Notes: generated from the letters alone by a model not told the origin. Shown: positions 1 through 7,327, counted from the first letter of the stretch. The stretch: 33,833 nt of DNA from Desulfoprunum benzoelyticum (GCF_014201505.1 NZ_JACHEO010000029.1:1-33833), one strand, 5' to 3'. A program made the numbers and translations.

Positions 1-95
1 GGCCGGCGTGAACGGTTGCGCGAGAGGGGCATGGAAGAACTCGGGGATCCCCGGCTTTCCGGTTTCCAGGGTCGCGCTGTCCCGCTCGGTGTCGA
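1..95. repeat. Terminal overlap, first copy (circular molecule)
   Basis: These 95 bases are identical to the last 95 bases of the window, in the same orientation. An exact end-to-end direct repeat that also restores an interrupted reading frame is the usual sign of a circular contig. Confidence 0.95.
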
Positions 96-231
96 TCAGG
101 AATATTTTCCCCGACTCGGCCAGGCCCCCGGCAAGCAGCAGGGCTGAATGGGTTTTGCCCGATCCGCTCGGACCATCGATGGAAAGCCGGATCTTCGCTT
201 TGCTTCGTACCGCTTTTTGAAATATCGCCAT
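1..231 (-). CDS. Sak4-like RecA-fold ATPase, N-terminal part (continues across the circular junction)
   Basis: This is the first 77 codons of a 298-aa protein whose remainder ends at 33,073. The two parts join in frame once the 95-base end overlap is removed. The ATG is preceded by GGAGG. The Walker A motif GPSGSGKT lies at residues 20-27, followed by a LIDTER strand. The fold and motifs match the AAA_24/Sak4 group of phage and plasmid P-loop ATPases, which are known to act with a single-strand binding protein in single-strand annealing or RecA-like recombination. It sits last but one in an operon with a Cas4/RecB-like nuclease, which fits a plasmid recombination module. Family assignment is from motifs and context; the exact biochemical activity is inferred. 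Confidence 0.8.
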   Translation of the reverse strand, partial: MAIFQKAVRSKAKIRLSIDGPSGSGKTHSALLLAGGLAESGKIFLIDTERDSATLETGKPGIPEFFHAPLAQPFTPA

Positions 232-288
232 AATCGTATCCTCCGGAATGGCCGGACGGGCTCCCCGCCCGGCCTGCATGGTTGTTGT

Positions 289-1167
289 TTACGCTGCCTG
301 TTTCTCTTCTGCCTTCCGGCGCGAATTGGCTAAATACTCTTGCGCCTCCGGACACACTGGCCTATAACTGCAGTATCCTACCTGTTTTTGTGCCTTTCCC
401 TGGGCGAAATAGGAGGTATCTGGCCTGCACCGCCAACCCCTGGCCCCGAACTCGACCTTCGGAGCCGCTGGCTGTGTGGGCCTTTTTGTTTGCAGGCAAT
501 CAAGCACCTGGCCGAACCGGACATCAAACAGGGCCTGGACCACCAGGGCCGCCCGGTGCTGGTCGATGATCCGATAAGCAAAAACCTGATAGAACGGGGT
601 TGATTTCTTGGCCTCCCGGTTGGCGTAGATCACGGCAAAGAGTGGCGCCATGAGCTTGGACGCATAGCAGAACACCTGCTCTAGGTGGCCCTGCTCGGGA
701 CCTTCTTCCCGCTTCTTGTCAAACGAATAGCCGCCCGTCGCCTTGCACTCGATGACACAGGAACCACCGGGCAACATCCTTTCCAATATGCCATCGGGAT
801 GACCGACGATCTTTCCCCCGGGGGCCTTGGGGTATTGCCAGACAAGCTCTCTTTGCCGGCAGCCGGGGGAGATCTCCAGCAGGTCGAGAATGTAGGCCTC
901 GAGGACGTGGCCGGTATCAAACCCGAACTGGGAACCGGCGTCGGTTTCCTCCTTTTCGGCCTGGGTGAGGCTGTAGAACAGCGCACACGGCGGGGTGCCA
1001 AGTGACGAAACCCCGAGATATTCCCGCCGCTCGTCCCGCGACAGAACCACCTGGCTCAGGATCGCGCCGTACCGCCGCCGCTTCTCCAGCTGAAAGCGCA
1101 AGGCCAGGTCCAGCTGTTTTTCCGCCAACGGGGCTCTTCTGATCGGCAACAAGATTTCCTGCTTCAT
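289..1167 (-). CDS. Cas4/RecB-like PD-(D/E)XK nuclease
   Basis: A 292-aa protein with the RecB/Cas4/YqaJ nuclease signature in order: a GHxxE motif (H87, E90), the catalytic aspartate in GHPDG (D125), the ECK triad (E140, K142) and a later Q-x-x-C-Y helix. Cys61 with C-terminal cysteines in a WRC and a CSYRPVC segment could ligate a Cas4-like iron-sulfur cluster; that is inference. It overlaps the upstream gene by 4 bases and is followed by the Sak4-like ATPase gene, so all are probably cotranscribed. The likely role is DNA end resection to make single strands for annealing recombination. There are no CRISPR genes nearby, so a Cas4 role in adaptation is unlikely. Confidence 0.75.
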   Translation of the reverse strand: MKQEILLPIRRAPLAEKQLDLALRFQLEKRRRYGAILSQVVLSRDERREYLGVSSLGTPPCALFYSLTQAEKEETDAGSQFGFDTGHVLEAYILDLLEISPGCRQRELVWQYPKAPGGKIVGHPDGILERMLPGGSCVIECKATGGYSFDKKREEGPEQGHLEQVFCYASKLMAPLFAVIYANREAKKSTPFYQVFAYRIIDQHRAALVVQALFDVRFGQVLDCLQTKRPTQPAAPKVEFGARGWRCRPDTSYFAQGKAQKQVGYCSYRPVCPEAQEYLANSRRKAEEKQAA

Positions 1168-1433
1168 GCCGCCACCTCCATTTGCTTGAGTTCGAGCAGC
1201 AAAGAGGCCTTCCGCTTTTCCCTCAACTGCTCATCGTCCGGCAGGTCGGCGGCGCTGGCCACAAAACAACCGGCCAGCAGGGCATGATCGAAAACCCAGA
1301 CCTTGACCCGATCCGGATCAAGAAAGCCGCCGATCTCAATAGAGACCGAGCGCTGCTTTCTTTTCTTCCGCTGCCAGTCCATCAACTCCTGAAAAAAACA
1401 CCCGTCCATCGTTGCTTGCGTTGCATACCTCAT
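1164..1433 (-). CDS. Small hypothetical protein in recombination operon
   Basis: An 89-aa protein that I do not recognise. The ATG at 1433 has an excellent AAAGGAGG ribosome site 6 bases upstream, so I prefer it to the TTG two codons earlier. It has a basic stretch (KRKQR) followed by a compact predicted alpha/beta region (SVSIEIGGFL, VKVWVFDH), and a C-terminal charged helix. There is no signal peptide. Its stop overlaps the start of the nuclease gene (ATGA), implying translational coupling, so a role in the same DNA processing pathway is plausible but not shown. Confidence 0.65.
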   Translation of the reverse strand: MRYATQATMDGCFFQELMDWQRKKRKQRSVSIEIGGFLDPDRVKVWVFDHALLAGCFVASAADLPDDEQLREKRKASLLLELKQMEVAA

Positions 1434-1489
1434 GTGCAACCTCCTTTGGTTGTGTGCCCGTCTCCGGGCACACGGTGAACAGAAACCGC

Positions 1490-2341
1490 CTACTCTTCCC
1501 CTGGCCTGTCCAGGATGTAATCAGCGGCCTTTTGCGCTGCAGCGGCAGCGCAGACAACCATTTTCTTGTCTTCCCTGAATTTTGCGGCCCAACTCTGCAG
1601 ATATGCGGCCGAATTCCTGACCGTAGCCGGTAAAATTCCGACCTCGCCGCAGAGGAAAGAAGCCGTCATCTCCGCCACAAGCTCTTCCTTGCTGTAATCG
1701 TGTGAGCCAAAGTGGATGTTATTGGTGATTTCCTTGCGATTCAGGCGGCCCTGGTGGCCGGTGGAATGGCCCAGCTCATGAAACAGGGCGCAATAGTATT
1801 CTTCCGAGCTGATGAAGCTTTGCAGGTCCGGCATGATGACGCGATCCCGACCCGGGCTGTATGCGGCCCGATCCCCAAAAACAAGACTGGGAGGGTTGGG
1901 CATTGACTGAAAAACCGCCTCGGCGCCGGCGATGGGATCCAACTGCGCTTCATCCGGTTCCGATGGAACCTCTATTCCTTCGACCTGCTGCAGGTTGAAA
2001 ACGGTGTAATACCTGAGCAAAGGAACAAGCCGCGGCCCGCGCTCTTCGGCCTCCGCCTCGTCGGATCTGCCCTGCAGCTTCCAAAAAACTATCCGCTTGC
2101 CCTTCTCGCCCTTGCGGACCTGGCCGCCCTTCTCCTGAGCCTGGCGATAGGTGAGCCACCAAGGCGAACTGAACCCAGCGCAGGAAAGCAAAAAGATGTT
2201 AATACCCCGATATTTTTTGCCTGACACAAGGTTTCTGTGCGCTCCTTTTGAACCCCAGGGCTTCTGCCAGGGGATAACCCCCTGCTCCATGATCTGCAAA
2301 ATTTCGGCGGTGATGATGTCGTAAACAGAATTTCCAGCCAT
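1490..2341 (-). CDS. ardC: ArdC-like antirestriction protein (ssDNA-binding domain plus zincin)
   Basis: A 283-aa protein with the two-domain ArdC layout: an N-terminal DUF1738-type region (VYDIITAEILQIMEQG, PWQKPW, KKYRGIN) that in this family binds single-stranded DNA, and a C-terminal metallopeptidase-like domain with HELGHSTGH near residue 190 and the glutamate of ELVAEMTAS as the third zinc ligand. ArdC proteins protect incoming plasmid DNA from host restriction. The start at 2341 is set by GGAGG seven bases upstream; a longer open frame upstream runs into low-complexity sequence and is not needed. It is the first gene of the minus-strand operon, as expected for a function needed early after entry. 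Confidence 0.88.
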   Translation of the reverse strand: MAGNSVYDIITAEILQIMEQGVIPWQKPWGSKGAHRNLVSGKKYRGINIFLLSCAGFSSPWWLTYRQAQEKGGQVRKGEKGKRIVFWKLQGRSDEAEAEERGPRLVPLLRYYTVFNLQQVEGIEVPSEPDEAQLDPIAGAEAVFQSMPNPPSLVFGDRAAYSPGRDRVIMPDLQSFISSEEYYCALFHELGHSTGHQGRLNRKEITNNIHFGSHDYSKEELVAEMTASFLCGEVGILPATVRNSAAYLQSWAAKFREDKKMVVCAAAAAQKAADYILDRPGEE

Positions 2342-2989
2342 TGTATGACCTCCTTCGAGAGAATTAGAAAAGTGATCCCTGGCGGGATTGCCACCAGCGC
2401 GAAGGGATGAAGCCACAACCAGGCCCGGGCTTTTCATCACAGCGCCCCAGGGCGAGGCAGAACAGGCAGGATGGCGCCGGAGATCCGGAACAGATGGACC
2501 GAAAGCCACCGGCCCAGACCTGAACAGACTCCCCGGCCTGGTGTGGAGCCACCCCACAGGCAACAGCCCAGGCCCGGGCAAGGGCCCTGGAAGGAAAAAC
2601 CGGGCTTACCACGCCCAGGCCCCACCAGAGGCAACCGCCCGCCGGCAGGCGGGAGGAGCCCCAAGGACCGACAGGGGGCCGGCGCCTCGACGGACAACGG
2701 CCGGGACCGAGGCAGGGAGAACCGGGACGGAAACCCAGACCAGGCCACCCGACCGCTTGAGCACGCAACCGTTGCAGCCTGATGGAAGCCTGACGGCCCA
2801 GGAACGGGCAAAAAGGGCGGCTTGTGTCTGGCGGCGAAAGCCGACAGACACAACAAAGCCGGCCAACCCCCGAACGGAAGAACGGACACAGAAACCGGAT
2901 GCACCAAAGAGACAGGCAGACCTTGAAAGCAGGGAAACAGATGGCAGCATGGGGGACCTCCTTGGGTAGTTTTTTGCTTTGGAAAAAAC

Positions 2990-3044
2990 TTTTTTTCTTT
3001 TTTTTTCCTTCCTCACCCTCAAGGGGAGGAAAAAAAAAGAAAAG
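2990..3044. terminator. Oligo-T/oligo-A hairpin, probable bidirectional terminator
   Basis: A T4-C-T9-CC arm is exactly complementary to a GG-A9-G-A4 arm (16 bp), with a short inner loop containing CCTC/GAGG. Each strand ends in a T-rich run after the hairpin, so it could stop transcription from both sides. Confidence 0.5.
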
Positions 3045-3134
3045 CCCTGCGCGCAGCGCCACTTTAAAGAACACGACGAGGCAATTACCTGAGAGGGGAC
3101 CGAGCCCTGGGGCGCTGAATGTCGATGGCCATGA

Positions 3135-3158
3135 CAATTTGCGGCAGTTTGCAAATTG
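3135..3158. repeat. Inverted repeat CAATTTGC/GCAAATTG, 8-bp spacer
   Basis: Perfect 8-bp arms separated by 8 bases within the gene-free region. It may be an operator or replication/transfer signal; function unknown. Confidence 0.5.
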
Positions 3159-3212
3159 GCGGGGGCATTGACCCAGCGCAACCAGCCACAGAGACAAAGC
3201 AGCAAAGGGATT

Positions 3213-3236
3213 GTTAAGGGAATTAATTCCCTTAAC
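3213..3236. repeat. Perfect 24-bp palindrome
   Basis: GTTAAGGGAATT is followed directly by its reverse complement with no spacer. A perfect palindrome of this length is far beyond chance expectation in 34 kb and can extrude as a cruciform or bind a dimeric protein. It is immediately followed by a small CCTCC/GGAGG hairpin. Confidence 0.75.
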
Positions 3237-3274
3237 GCCTCCCCGGAGGGGACGGGAGGGGGGAAACTGTGACT

Positions 3275-3300
3275 GCGCAGTCTGGCTTTTTAGACTGCGC
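3275..3300. repeat. Inverted repeat GCGCAGTCT/AGACTGCGC
   Basis: Perfect 9-bp arms enclose an 8-base loop GGCTTTTT; the left part also contains the palindrome GACTGCGCAGTC. It lies 40 bases from the 24-bp palindrome in the same gene-free region. Confidence 0.55.
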
Positions 3301-3536
3301 CAAGCCAGGCAGGAGATGAGGCTACATCAGAACGCGCACTGGCCGGGTTCCTGCAGACATGCCGGCACGGTTTTTGTGGTCGGCAGGGCTGCAAGGTACA
3401 CGGCCAGACATCAGGACATGGGGCTACAGCGGGGGTTCAAGGGGGCGGCAGCCACCTTGTGAGATAAAAAGATGTTGGGAATCATTCTCCTAAAGTTGCA
3501 AAGAGATCAAAAACAAGATGTTTTCAGTCACTCATC

Positions 3537-3575
3537 ATTTTGTCTAATGTTCGACTGACATTAATACGTCTAATG
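3537..3575 (+). repeat. ATTTTGTCTAATG word plus partial copy
   Basis: A full 13-mer ATTTTGTCTAATG at 3537-3549 and a shorter GTCTAATG at 3568-3575, in direct orientation. The same 13-mer forms the arms of the dyad sites at 3605 and 7328. Confidence 0.6.
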
Positions 3576-3604
3576 CATTGATATTATATATGATATATTT
3601 CATA

Positions 3605-3635
3605 CATTAGACAATGTAATCTATTTTGTCTAATG
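3605..3635. repeat. 31-bp dyad site, left copy (CATTAGACA...TTTTGTCTAATG)
   Basis: Left arm CATTAGACAATG, 7-base centre TAATCTA, right arm TTTTGTCTAATG. It matches the 31-bp site at 7328 at 27 of 31 positions, in the same orientation. Twelve-base arms around a 7-base centre are the geometry of a tyrosine recombinase core site; alternatively it is a repressor operator. Confidence 0.6.
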
Positions 3636-3782
3636 TTCAAAATCCGTTGAATTTTTGTGTGACGGCAATTTCAAATTTTTCTCAAGAAGGTAAGTATCCA
3701 CCGGCAAAGCCGGTGGCTTTAGGTTGTGAACCGCTCAAAGCGGTATGTTAAAAAGATTTACTGACCACCATTCGGTGGTCGC

Positions 3783-4214
3783 CTATTTAAAGAGCGATAG
3801 CTGCTCGAGGCGATGATCTTCCTTTTCCTGGTCACGGATATATGCTCGCACGACCTCCTCATCGGTGCCTACAGTTGATACGTAATAGCCTCGTGCCCAA
3901 AAGTGCATTCCATTGTAGTTCTTCTTCTGCCCAAGGTAGGTCCGCGCAATATGTATTGCGCTTTTTCCCTTCATATATCCGACTACCTGGGAAACAGCAT
4001 ATTTCGGTGGTATTGCGATCAGCATGTGAATGTGATCCGGCTGGAGATGACCTTCCAGCACTTTGCTTTCCTTCTGCCGGGCCAACTCGTGGAGCATCTC
4101 ACCAAGGTGCTTTCGCAGTTGACCGTAAAGAGCTTTCTTCCGACATTTCGGTATCCACACGACGTGGTACTTGCATTCCCACGTCGTGTGGCTTAAACAT
4201 TGTGTGTTGTTCAT
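3783..4214 (-). CDS. tnpA: IS200-type Y1 (HUH) transposase
   Basis: A 143-aa protein of full family length. The HUH motif is in QPDHIHMLIAIPP and the nucleophile tyrosine lies in the ARGYYVSTVG segment. The enzyme cuts and rejoins single-stranded DNA at the end hairpins, usually at replication forks. I chose the ATG at 4214, which has GGAGG directly upstream, over a longer frame. The gene looks intact, so the element may be active. Its translation is probably held low by the leader hairpin described separately. Confidence 0.9.
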   Translation of the reverse strand: MNNTQCLSHTTWECKYHVVWIPKCRKKALYGQLRKHLGEMLHELARQKESKVLEGHLQPDHIHMLIAIPPKYAVSQVVGYMKGKSAIHIARTYLGQKKNYNGMHFWARGYYVSTVGTDEEVVRAYIRDQEKEDHRLEQLSLFK

Positions 4215-4262
4215 GAAGCCTCCTTCCTGTGACTTTGACCGGTCCACGGGAGCGGAGGCTTC
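4215..4262 (-). promoter_or_regulatory. tnpA leader hairpin sequestering the ribosome site
   Basis: In the tnpA mRNA the GGAGGCUUC containing the ribosome site can pair perfectly with an upstream GAAGCCUCC, with a second small GACC/GGTC stem between them. Blocking of the tnpA start by a leader hairpin is an established control in IS200 and keeps transposition rare. Confidence 0.65.
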
Positions 4263-4444
4263 TTCATTTTTCAGGAACTGTCAAACTTTTATAGTCCCCC
4301 GGCAAAGCCGGGGGTTTTCCTAAAGGAAATAAATGAGGTATTGCGATAATGTGTTGCGCATTGTGGTTTTTTTTGAAGAGTATTGTAGGAATTCAGAGCA
4401 TTAACAAAAAAATCGATAAAATTGCCATCACAAAGGGAGAAATA

Positions 4445-5020
4445 ATGAAAGCATCTAATCTGGTTTCGTTCATCATGTTGTCTGGCATGTTACTGCTTTC
4501 CATGTCGGCGACGGCAGCGCCAGATTCAGGGATACGAACTTTAGTTGCAACTCCGGCCTCAGCTTTTGACGTGTTTCTTCATCAACTGTATGTTGCTTCA
4601 AATGGCCCCGCGTATTTTGGTGGGCCAAACATGAAAGAGCAGATTCGTATTTTCGATCTAAGGTACGATTATGACTCGAACCTAATTACCATGCTCTTTC
4701 ACATTGGCCCTGAGCATAAATTGATGAAGGATTTTGACCGTCGTAATATTGAAGGCAAGAAGGACATGCTGCTTTATGCGGCGAAAGATATTGCCGCATC
4801 TCTGGGTATTGAGCCACGCAACGGAATTCGATATGGACTCATTCAGGATCTGAAAATCAGGAATGGGTGGACGAGCAAGGATTTCGATGAGGATCAAGTC
4901 AAAAATGAGATTGCCAATCGAACCGTTTTCGAACTCGTCTACGCTTGGGAGGACAATAATGTATACCAAGTCCGTCGCACTCACTCCGGTAGCTACGAGT
5001 TTTCAGTGGATACTAAATAG
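4445..5020 (+). CDS. Secreted hypothetical protein
   Basis: A 191-aa protein with a clear type I signal peptide (charged MKAS start, hydrophobic FIMLSGMLLLSM, cleavage near ATAA-PDS). The mature part is polar, with no recognised domain. The ATG is preceded by AAAGGGAG. It is the first of five same-strand small genes downstream of the IS200 element, each with its own ribosome site and short non-coding gaps. Function unknown. Confidence 0.7.
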   Translation: MKASNLVSFIMLSGMLLLSMSATAAPDSGIRTLVATPASAFDVFLHQLYVASNGPAYFGGPNMKEQIRIFDLRYDYDSNLITMLFHIGPEHKLMKDFDRRNIEGKKDMLLYAAKDIAASLGIEPRNGIRYGLIQDLKIRNGWTSKDFDEDQVKNEIANRTVFELVYAWEDNNVYQVRRTHSGSYEFSVDTK

Positions 5021-5176
5021 ATAATATTCTAGTGCCCATGCCAAACTCATCAATAAACCGGACCTGCGGAATGTCGTACAGATAGTTGATTTAAGATGTT
5101 TATCATCTTTCTGGATAACATCGAAAATGGTGTGATATACAGAATTGGTGAATCCTTTGTTATGTGCTCATGAAAA

Positions 5177-5866
5177 ATGGATAATGAAAAATTACATAAA
5201 AGAATAAATCTTGTACGAAGAGATTTAGGAAATTTGCTATTCCATTTTACAAGATCTCCCGGCAAATTGGTTGAAATCGAAAAAGAGCATTCAAAATCAA
5301 GCCTATCAGACAGCCCGCTATCCGTGCTTGAAAAAATTCTATCAGATGGATTTTTATTAGGCTCTTCAAAAAATATTCGTGGCGGGTTTAAATGTATCTG
5401 CTTCACAGAGTCCCCTATCTCAGAAATTGTATCGTTATTTTCTCTGGTAAATATTGCGGAATCCAAGACCCAAAAGACAAGGTATGAACCTTTTGGAATA
5501 GCCGTAAAAAAGGATTGGTTGTATTCCCAGGGAGGAAGACCCGTTCTTTATCAGCCTGAAAACGAATTCAAATTATTACCTGAAGAATTACAGTATAAAC
5601 ATGTAAAATTCGAACCAGAAAAGGGCGTTGATTTTACTTGGGAGCGAGAATGGAGAATAAAGGCCGATAAATTACTTTTAGATCCTAAAGAAACCTTAGT
5701 GGTAGTGCCTGATGCCGAGACGGCTTTTGATTTGGCCTATCAGAATGCTGAAGTCGAATTGGATTTTGATCGAGATCCTGTTCCCCAAGGGGCATATCAC
5801 GTTGCGAAATGGATGACAGTTTCCCTGGATTTATTTGGATTTAATCTTTTAGAACGAGACAGATAA
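5177..5866 (+). CDS. AbiGi-like/ADP-ribosyltransferase-fold candidate, possible phage-defence protein
   Basis: A 229-aa soluble protein. Its motif order resembles AbiGi and related proteins with an ADP-ribosyltransferase-like layout: LLFHFTRS near residue 20, VLEKILSDGFLLGSS, FKCICFTESP near residue 73, YEPFGIAVKKDWL, then GGRPVLYQ and a C-terminal FTWEREWRI. AbiGi is known from lactococcal abortive infection systems. I assign the family from this pattern only; catalytic residues are not certain. No obvious toxin/antitoxin partner is adjacent, though the following 98-aa gene could be tested. The gene is AT-rich compared with the plasmid core, suggesting separate acquisition. The ribosome site is weak. 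Confidence 0.5.
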   Translation: MDNEKLHKRINLVRRDLGNLLFHFTRSPGKLVEIEKEHSKSSLSDSPLSVLEKILSDGFLLGSSKNIRGGFKCICFTESPISEIVSLFSLVNIAESKTQKTRYEPFGIAVKKDWLYSQGGRPVLYQPENEFKLLPEELQYKHVKFEPEKGVDFTWEREWRIKADKLLLDPKETLVVVPDAETAFDLAYQNAEVELDFDRDPVPQGAYHVAKWMTVSLDLFGFNLLERDR

Positions 5867-5878
5867 CAACACTTCACA

Positions 5879-5947
5879 TAACCATGGGGTGAAGAAGGAT
5901 TGGGAATTCCGCTGTGCTTCATTCCCAACCTCTTACCCCAGTCGTTA
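5879..5947 (+). repeat. Long imperfect hairpin resembling an integron attC site
   Basis: Outer TAAC/GTTA pairs are followed inward by TGGGGT/ACCCCA and TTGGGAAT/ATTCCCAA, with extra unpaired bases only on the left strand. The right end reads GTTAGAA, close to the attC core GTTRRRY, and the next gene starts 26 bases beyond. This resembles attC with extrahelical bases, but the gap between outer and inner stems is shorter than usual, so a plain hairpin remains possible. Confidence 0.4.
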
Positions 5948-5972
5948 GAACTCTTCATATAGGAGGCTCCCG

Positions 5973-6269
5973 ATGGAACCAAAGTCACAAGCAATTTTTG
6001 ACGAACTGATGAAGGTATTTCCCGAAGGGAATGTGGAATATCTCTACGGTAACGGCCTTCACAAGTTTCGCCTTGAACGTGAGGGTCCATCTCAGTGGCT
6101 TTACGTTTCTCGCGAGTTCGTTGATGATCACACCGCGCAAGAAATAGTCACGCGCTTCTCTGGTTTGCAAATTTCCGAGGCTTTCCGTGGCTCACCAAAT
6201 AACCTTTGGCTATTTCTCAGCGAAGCAGGTGTTCGTGAAGTTGATGACAATTTTGGCCGTGGTTACTAA
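5973..6269 (+). CDS. Hypothetical 98-aa protein
   Basis: A small soluble protein with no recognised domain, no signal peptide and no membrane segment. The start is well supported by AGGAGG nine bases upstream. The composition is balanced with a central WLYVSREFVDDHTAQEIV region, so it looks like a genuine folded protein. It directly follows the attC-like hairpin, as a gene cassette would. It could be a partner of the preceding AbiGi-like protein, but nothing in the sequence proves this. Confidence 0.6.
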   Translation: MEPKSQAIFDELMKVFPEGNVEYLYGNGLHKFRLEREGPSQWLYVSREFVDDHTAQEIVTRFSGLQISEAFRGSPNNLWLFLSEAGVREVDDNFGRGY

Positions 6270-6351
6270 TACACCTCCACAATAAGTCACATGCCATTCA
6301 TGTAACAATAAATTCTCAGAAAGGGCACAGGCTTGCCCGAAAGTGAATACT

Positions 6352-6801
6352 ATGAAGATCAAATTGAGTGTACCAGGAAGATTGCTGATTACGATTGTTC
6401 TTCTGACCGTTATATATCCAGGACACATTCTTGCAGTAGATCTCGGTCCAGAGTGTGAGCCCAGTGGCCTTGTCGCAAAAGGAAAAGAAGCCTGGAATCC
6501 AAAGGAGTTTTGGAAAACACAGATAAAAGAAATAGAAGAATATGTAGAAGGGCAAAAAACTGATTTCCGTCTGTCTATGATAGAACGAAGAAGAGGAAAA
6601 ATAAACCAAAGACTAGATGACGAAGAAATGAAAGCTATGAGCATCGATAACGAGCAATATTCTAATCCAGAGGCTGATAGGTTTTTGGCGGAGGCAGATA
6701 GGGAATTGTTGCAAATAGAGCGCGGAATTTTGAATGAGGCTATCGAATGGGGTCGAAAATGTACCGCTTATGCCAAGCGCAAGCTTTCCCAATTAGAGTA
6801 A
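6352..6801 (+). CDS. Secreted coiled-coil hypothetical protein
   Basis: A 149-aa protein starting at the ATG after GAATACT; a GTG three codons earlier is an alternative. A signal peptide (LLITIVLLTVIYPGHILA) is followed by a short Cys-containing region and then a long, charged alpha-helical part rich in Glu, Arg and Lys (residues about 45-149), probably a coiled coil. A second Cys near the C-terminus could form a disulfide with the first. It is predicted to be periplasmic. Function unknown. Confidence 0.6.
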   Translation: MKIKLSVPGRLLITIVLLTVIYPGHILAVDLGPECEPSGLVAKGKEAWNPKEFWKTQIKEIEEYVEGQKTDFRLSMIERRRGKINQRLDDEEMKAMSIDNEQYSNPEADRFLAEADRELLQIERGILNEAIEWGRKCTAYAKRKLSQLE

Positions 6802-6876
6802 TTGGCATGGTATTAATTGGCCTAAACAAGGTTAACCAGCTGCCGGAAAACCAATTCATCGTTGGATGATAAGAAC

Positions 6877-7239
6877 ATGAACACGCGAATTCTTAAAGCC
6901 GCCGTTGCCATTACCTGTGTCTTTATCGGTCATTTAGCCAACGCCGAATCCTTAACGTACAGCAATTGGCAACAAGCGTCCGAGCAATGGAAGAGAGGGT
7001 ATGCATTCGCTGTACTGAGTTACCAAGCGACTATCGCTTATAGTAACAGTCCCGAACACATGCGCATAACAAGGGGGTACGGGAAATGTGCTGGCGAGAT
7101 AACTGACGCTGCGTTCGTTCAGGTAATAGATCACTACTTCATTCGGCATCCCGATGCAATTACTCAGCCATTCATCGGGGCTGCCCTCAATAGCCTGGCA
7201 GAAGTCTGCAAGCCGTATCTCGATCAGAATTCGAAATAG
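6877..7239 (+). CDS. Secreted Rap1a/Tai-like small protein (possible immunity protein)
   Basis: A 120-aa protein with a type I signal peptide cleaved near HLANA-ES. The mature part (GYAFAVLSYQ, then YGKCAGE, then HYFIRHPDAITQPFIGAALNSLAEVC) follows the pattern of the Rap1a/Tai immunity domain: a GY start, a Cys in the middle, a yl-x-x-HP helix and a C-terminal AL-x-x-x-C. These proteins neutralise type VI secretion amidase effectors in the periplasm. The match is by eye and moderate. No effector gene is nearby, so it may protect against other cells. The upstream sequence contains GTTGGAT, an attC-type core, without a clear partner arm. Confidence 0.45.
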   Translation: MNTRILKAAVAITCVFIGHLANAESLTYSNWQQASEQWKRGYAFAVLSYQATIAYSNSPEHMRITRGYGKCAGEITDAAFVQVIDHYFIRHPDAITQPFIGAALNSLAEVCKPYLDQNSK

Positions 7240-7327
7240 CCGAACACTTTCGGAAACTCAATTAAAAACCTAATGTTACAGGTTAGACACACGGTAAGCT
7301 AAACAAATGGCTTCATAGCCACTAACT

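Larger units (their letters stand above)
2342..3782. other. 1.4-kb non-coding region, GC-rich then AT-rich, with several palindromes
   Basis: No convincing gene. Bases 2360-2960 are strongly G/C-biased with long open frames on both strands whose translations are Pro/Arg/Gly-rich and lack any domain or ribosome site. It holds a T/A homopolymer hairpin, inverted repeats at 3135, 3213 and 3275, and an AT-rich stretch from 3480 with several TGTCTAATG words. This is the longest gene-free stretch on the plasmid and the best place to look for oriT or a single-strand origin, but no nic site could be identified. Confidence 0.6.
3698..4314 (-). mobile_element. IS200/IS605-family insertion sequence (tnpA only)
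   Basis: A single Y1 transposase gene is enclosed by end hairpins typical of this family: an 8-bp stem CCACCGGC/GCCGGTGG with an AAA loop on the left and CCCCCGGC/GCCGGGGG with an AAA loop on the right. Two further hairpins (ACCGCT/AGCGGT and GACCACC/GGTGGTC) lie between the left end and the tnpA stop; the second probably terminates tnpA transcription. There is no tnpB. These elements move as single strands and make no target duplication, so exact ends cannot be fixed; the element may extend a few bases beyond each hairpin. Confidence 0.85.

Noticed and set aside
289..1167. Cas4-like nuclease as part of a CRISPR system
   Set aside because: No repeats with unique spacers and no other cas gene in the window; the operon context is recombination.
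2364..3197. Long open frames on both strands in the GC-rich region
   Set aside because: Translations are low-complexity Pro/Arg/Gly/Cys, overlap each other on both strands, lack ribosome sites and show no domain.
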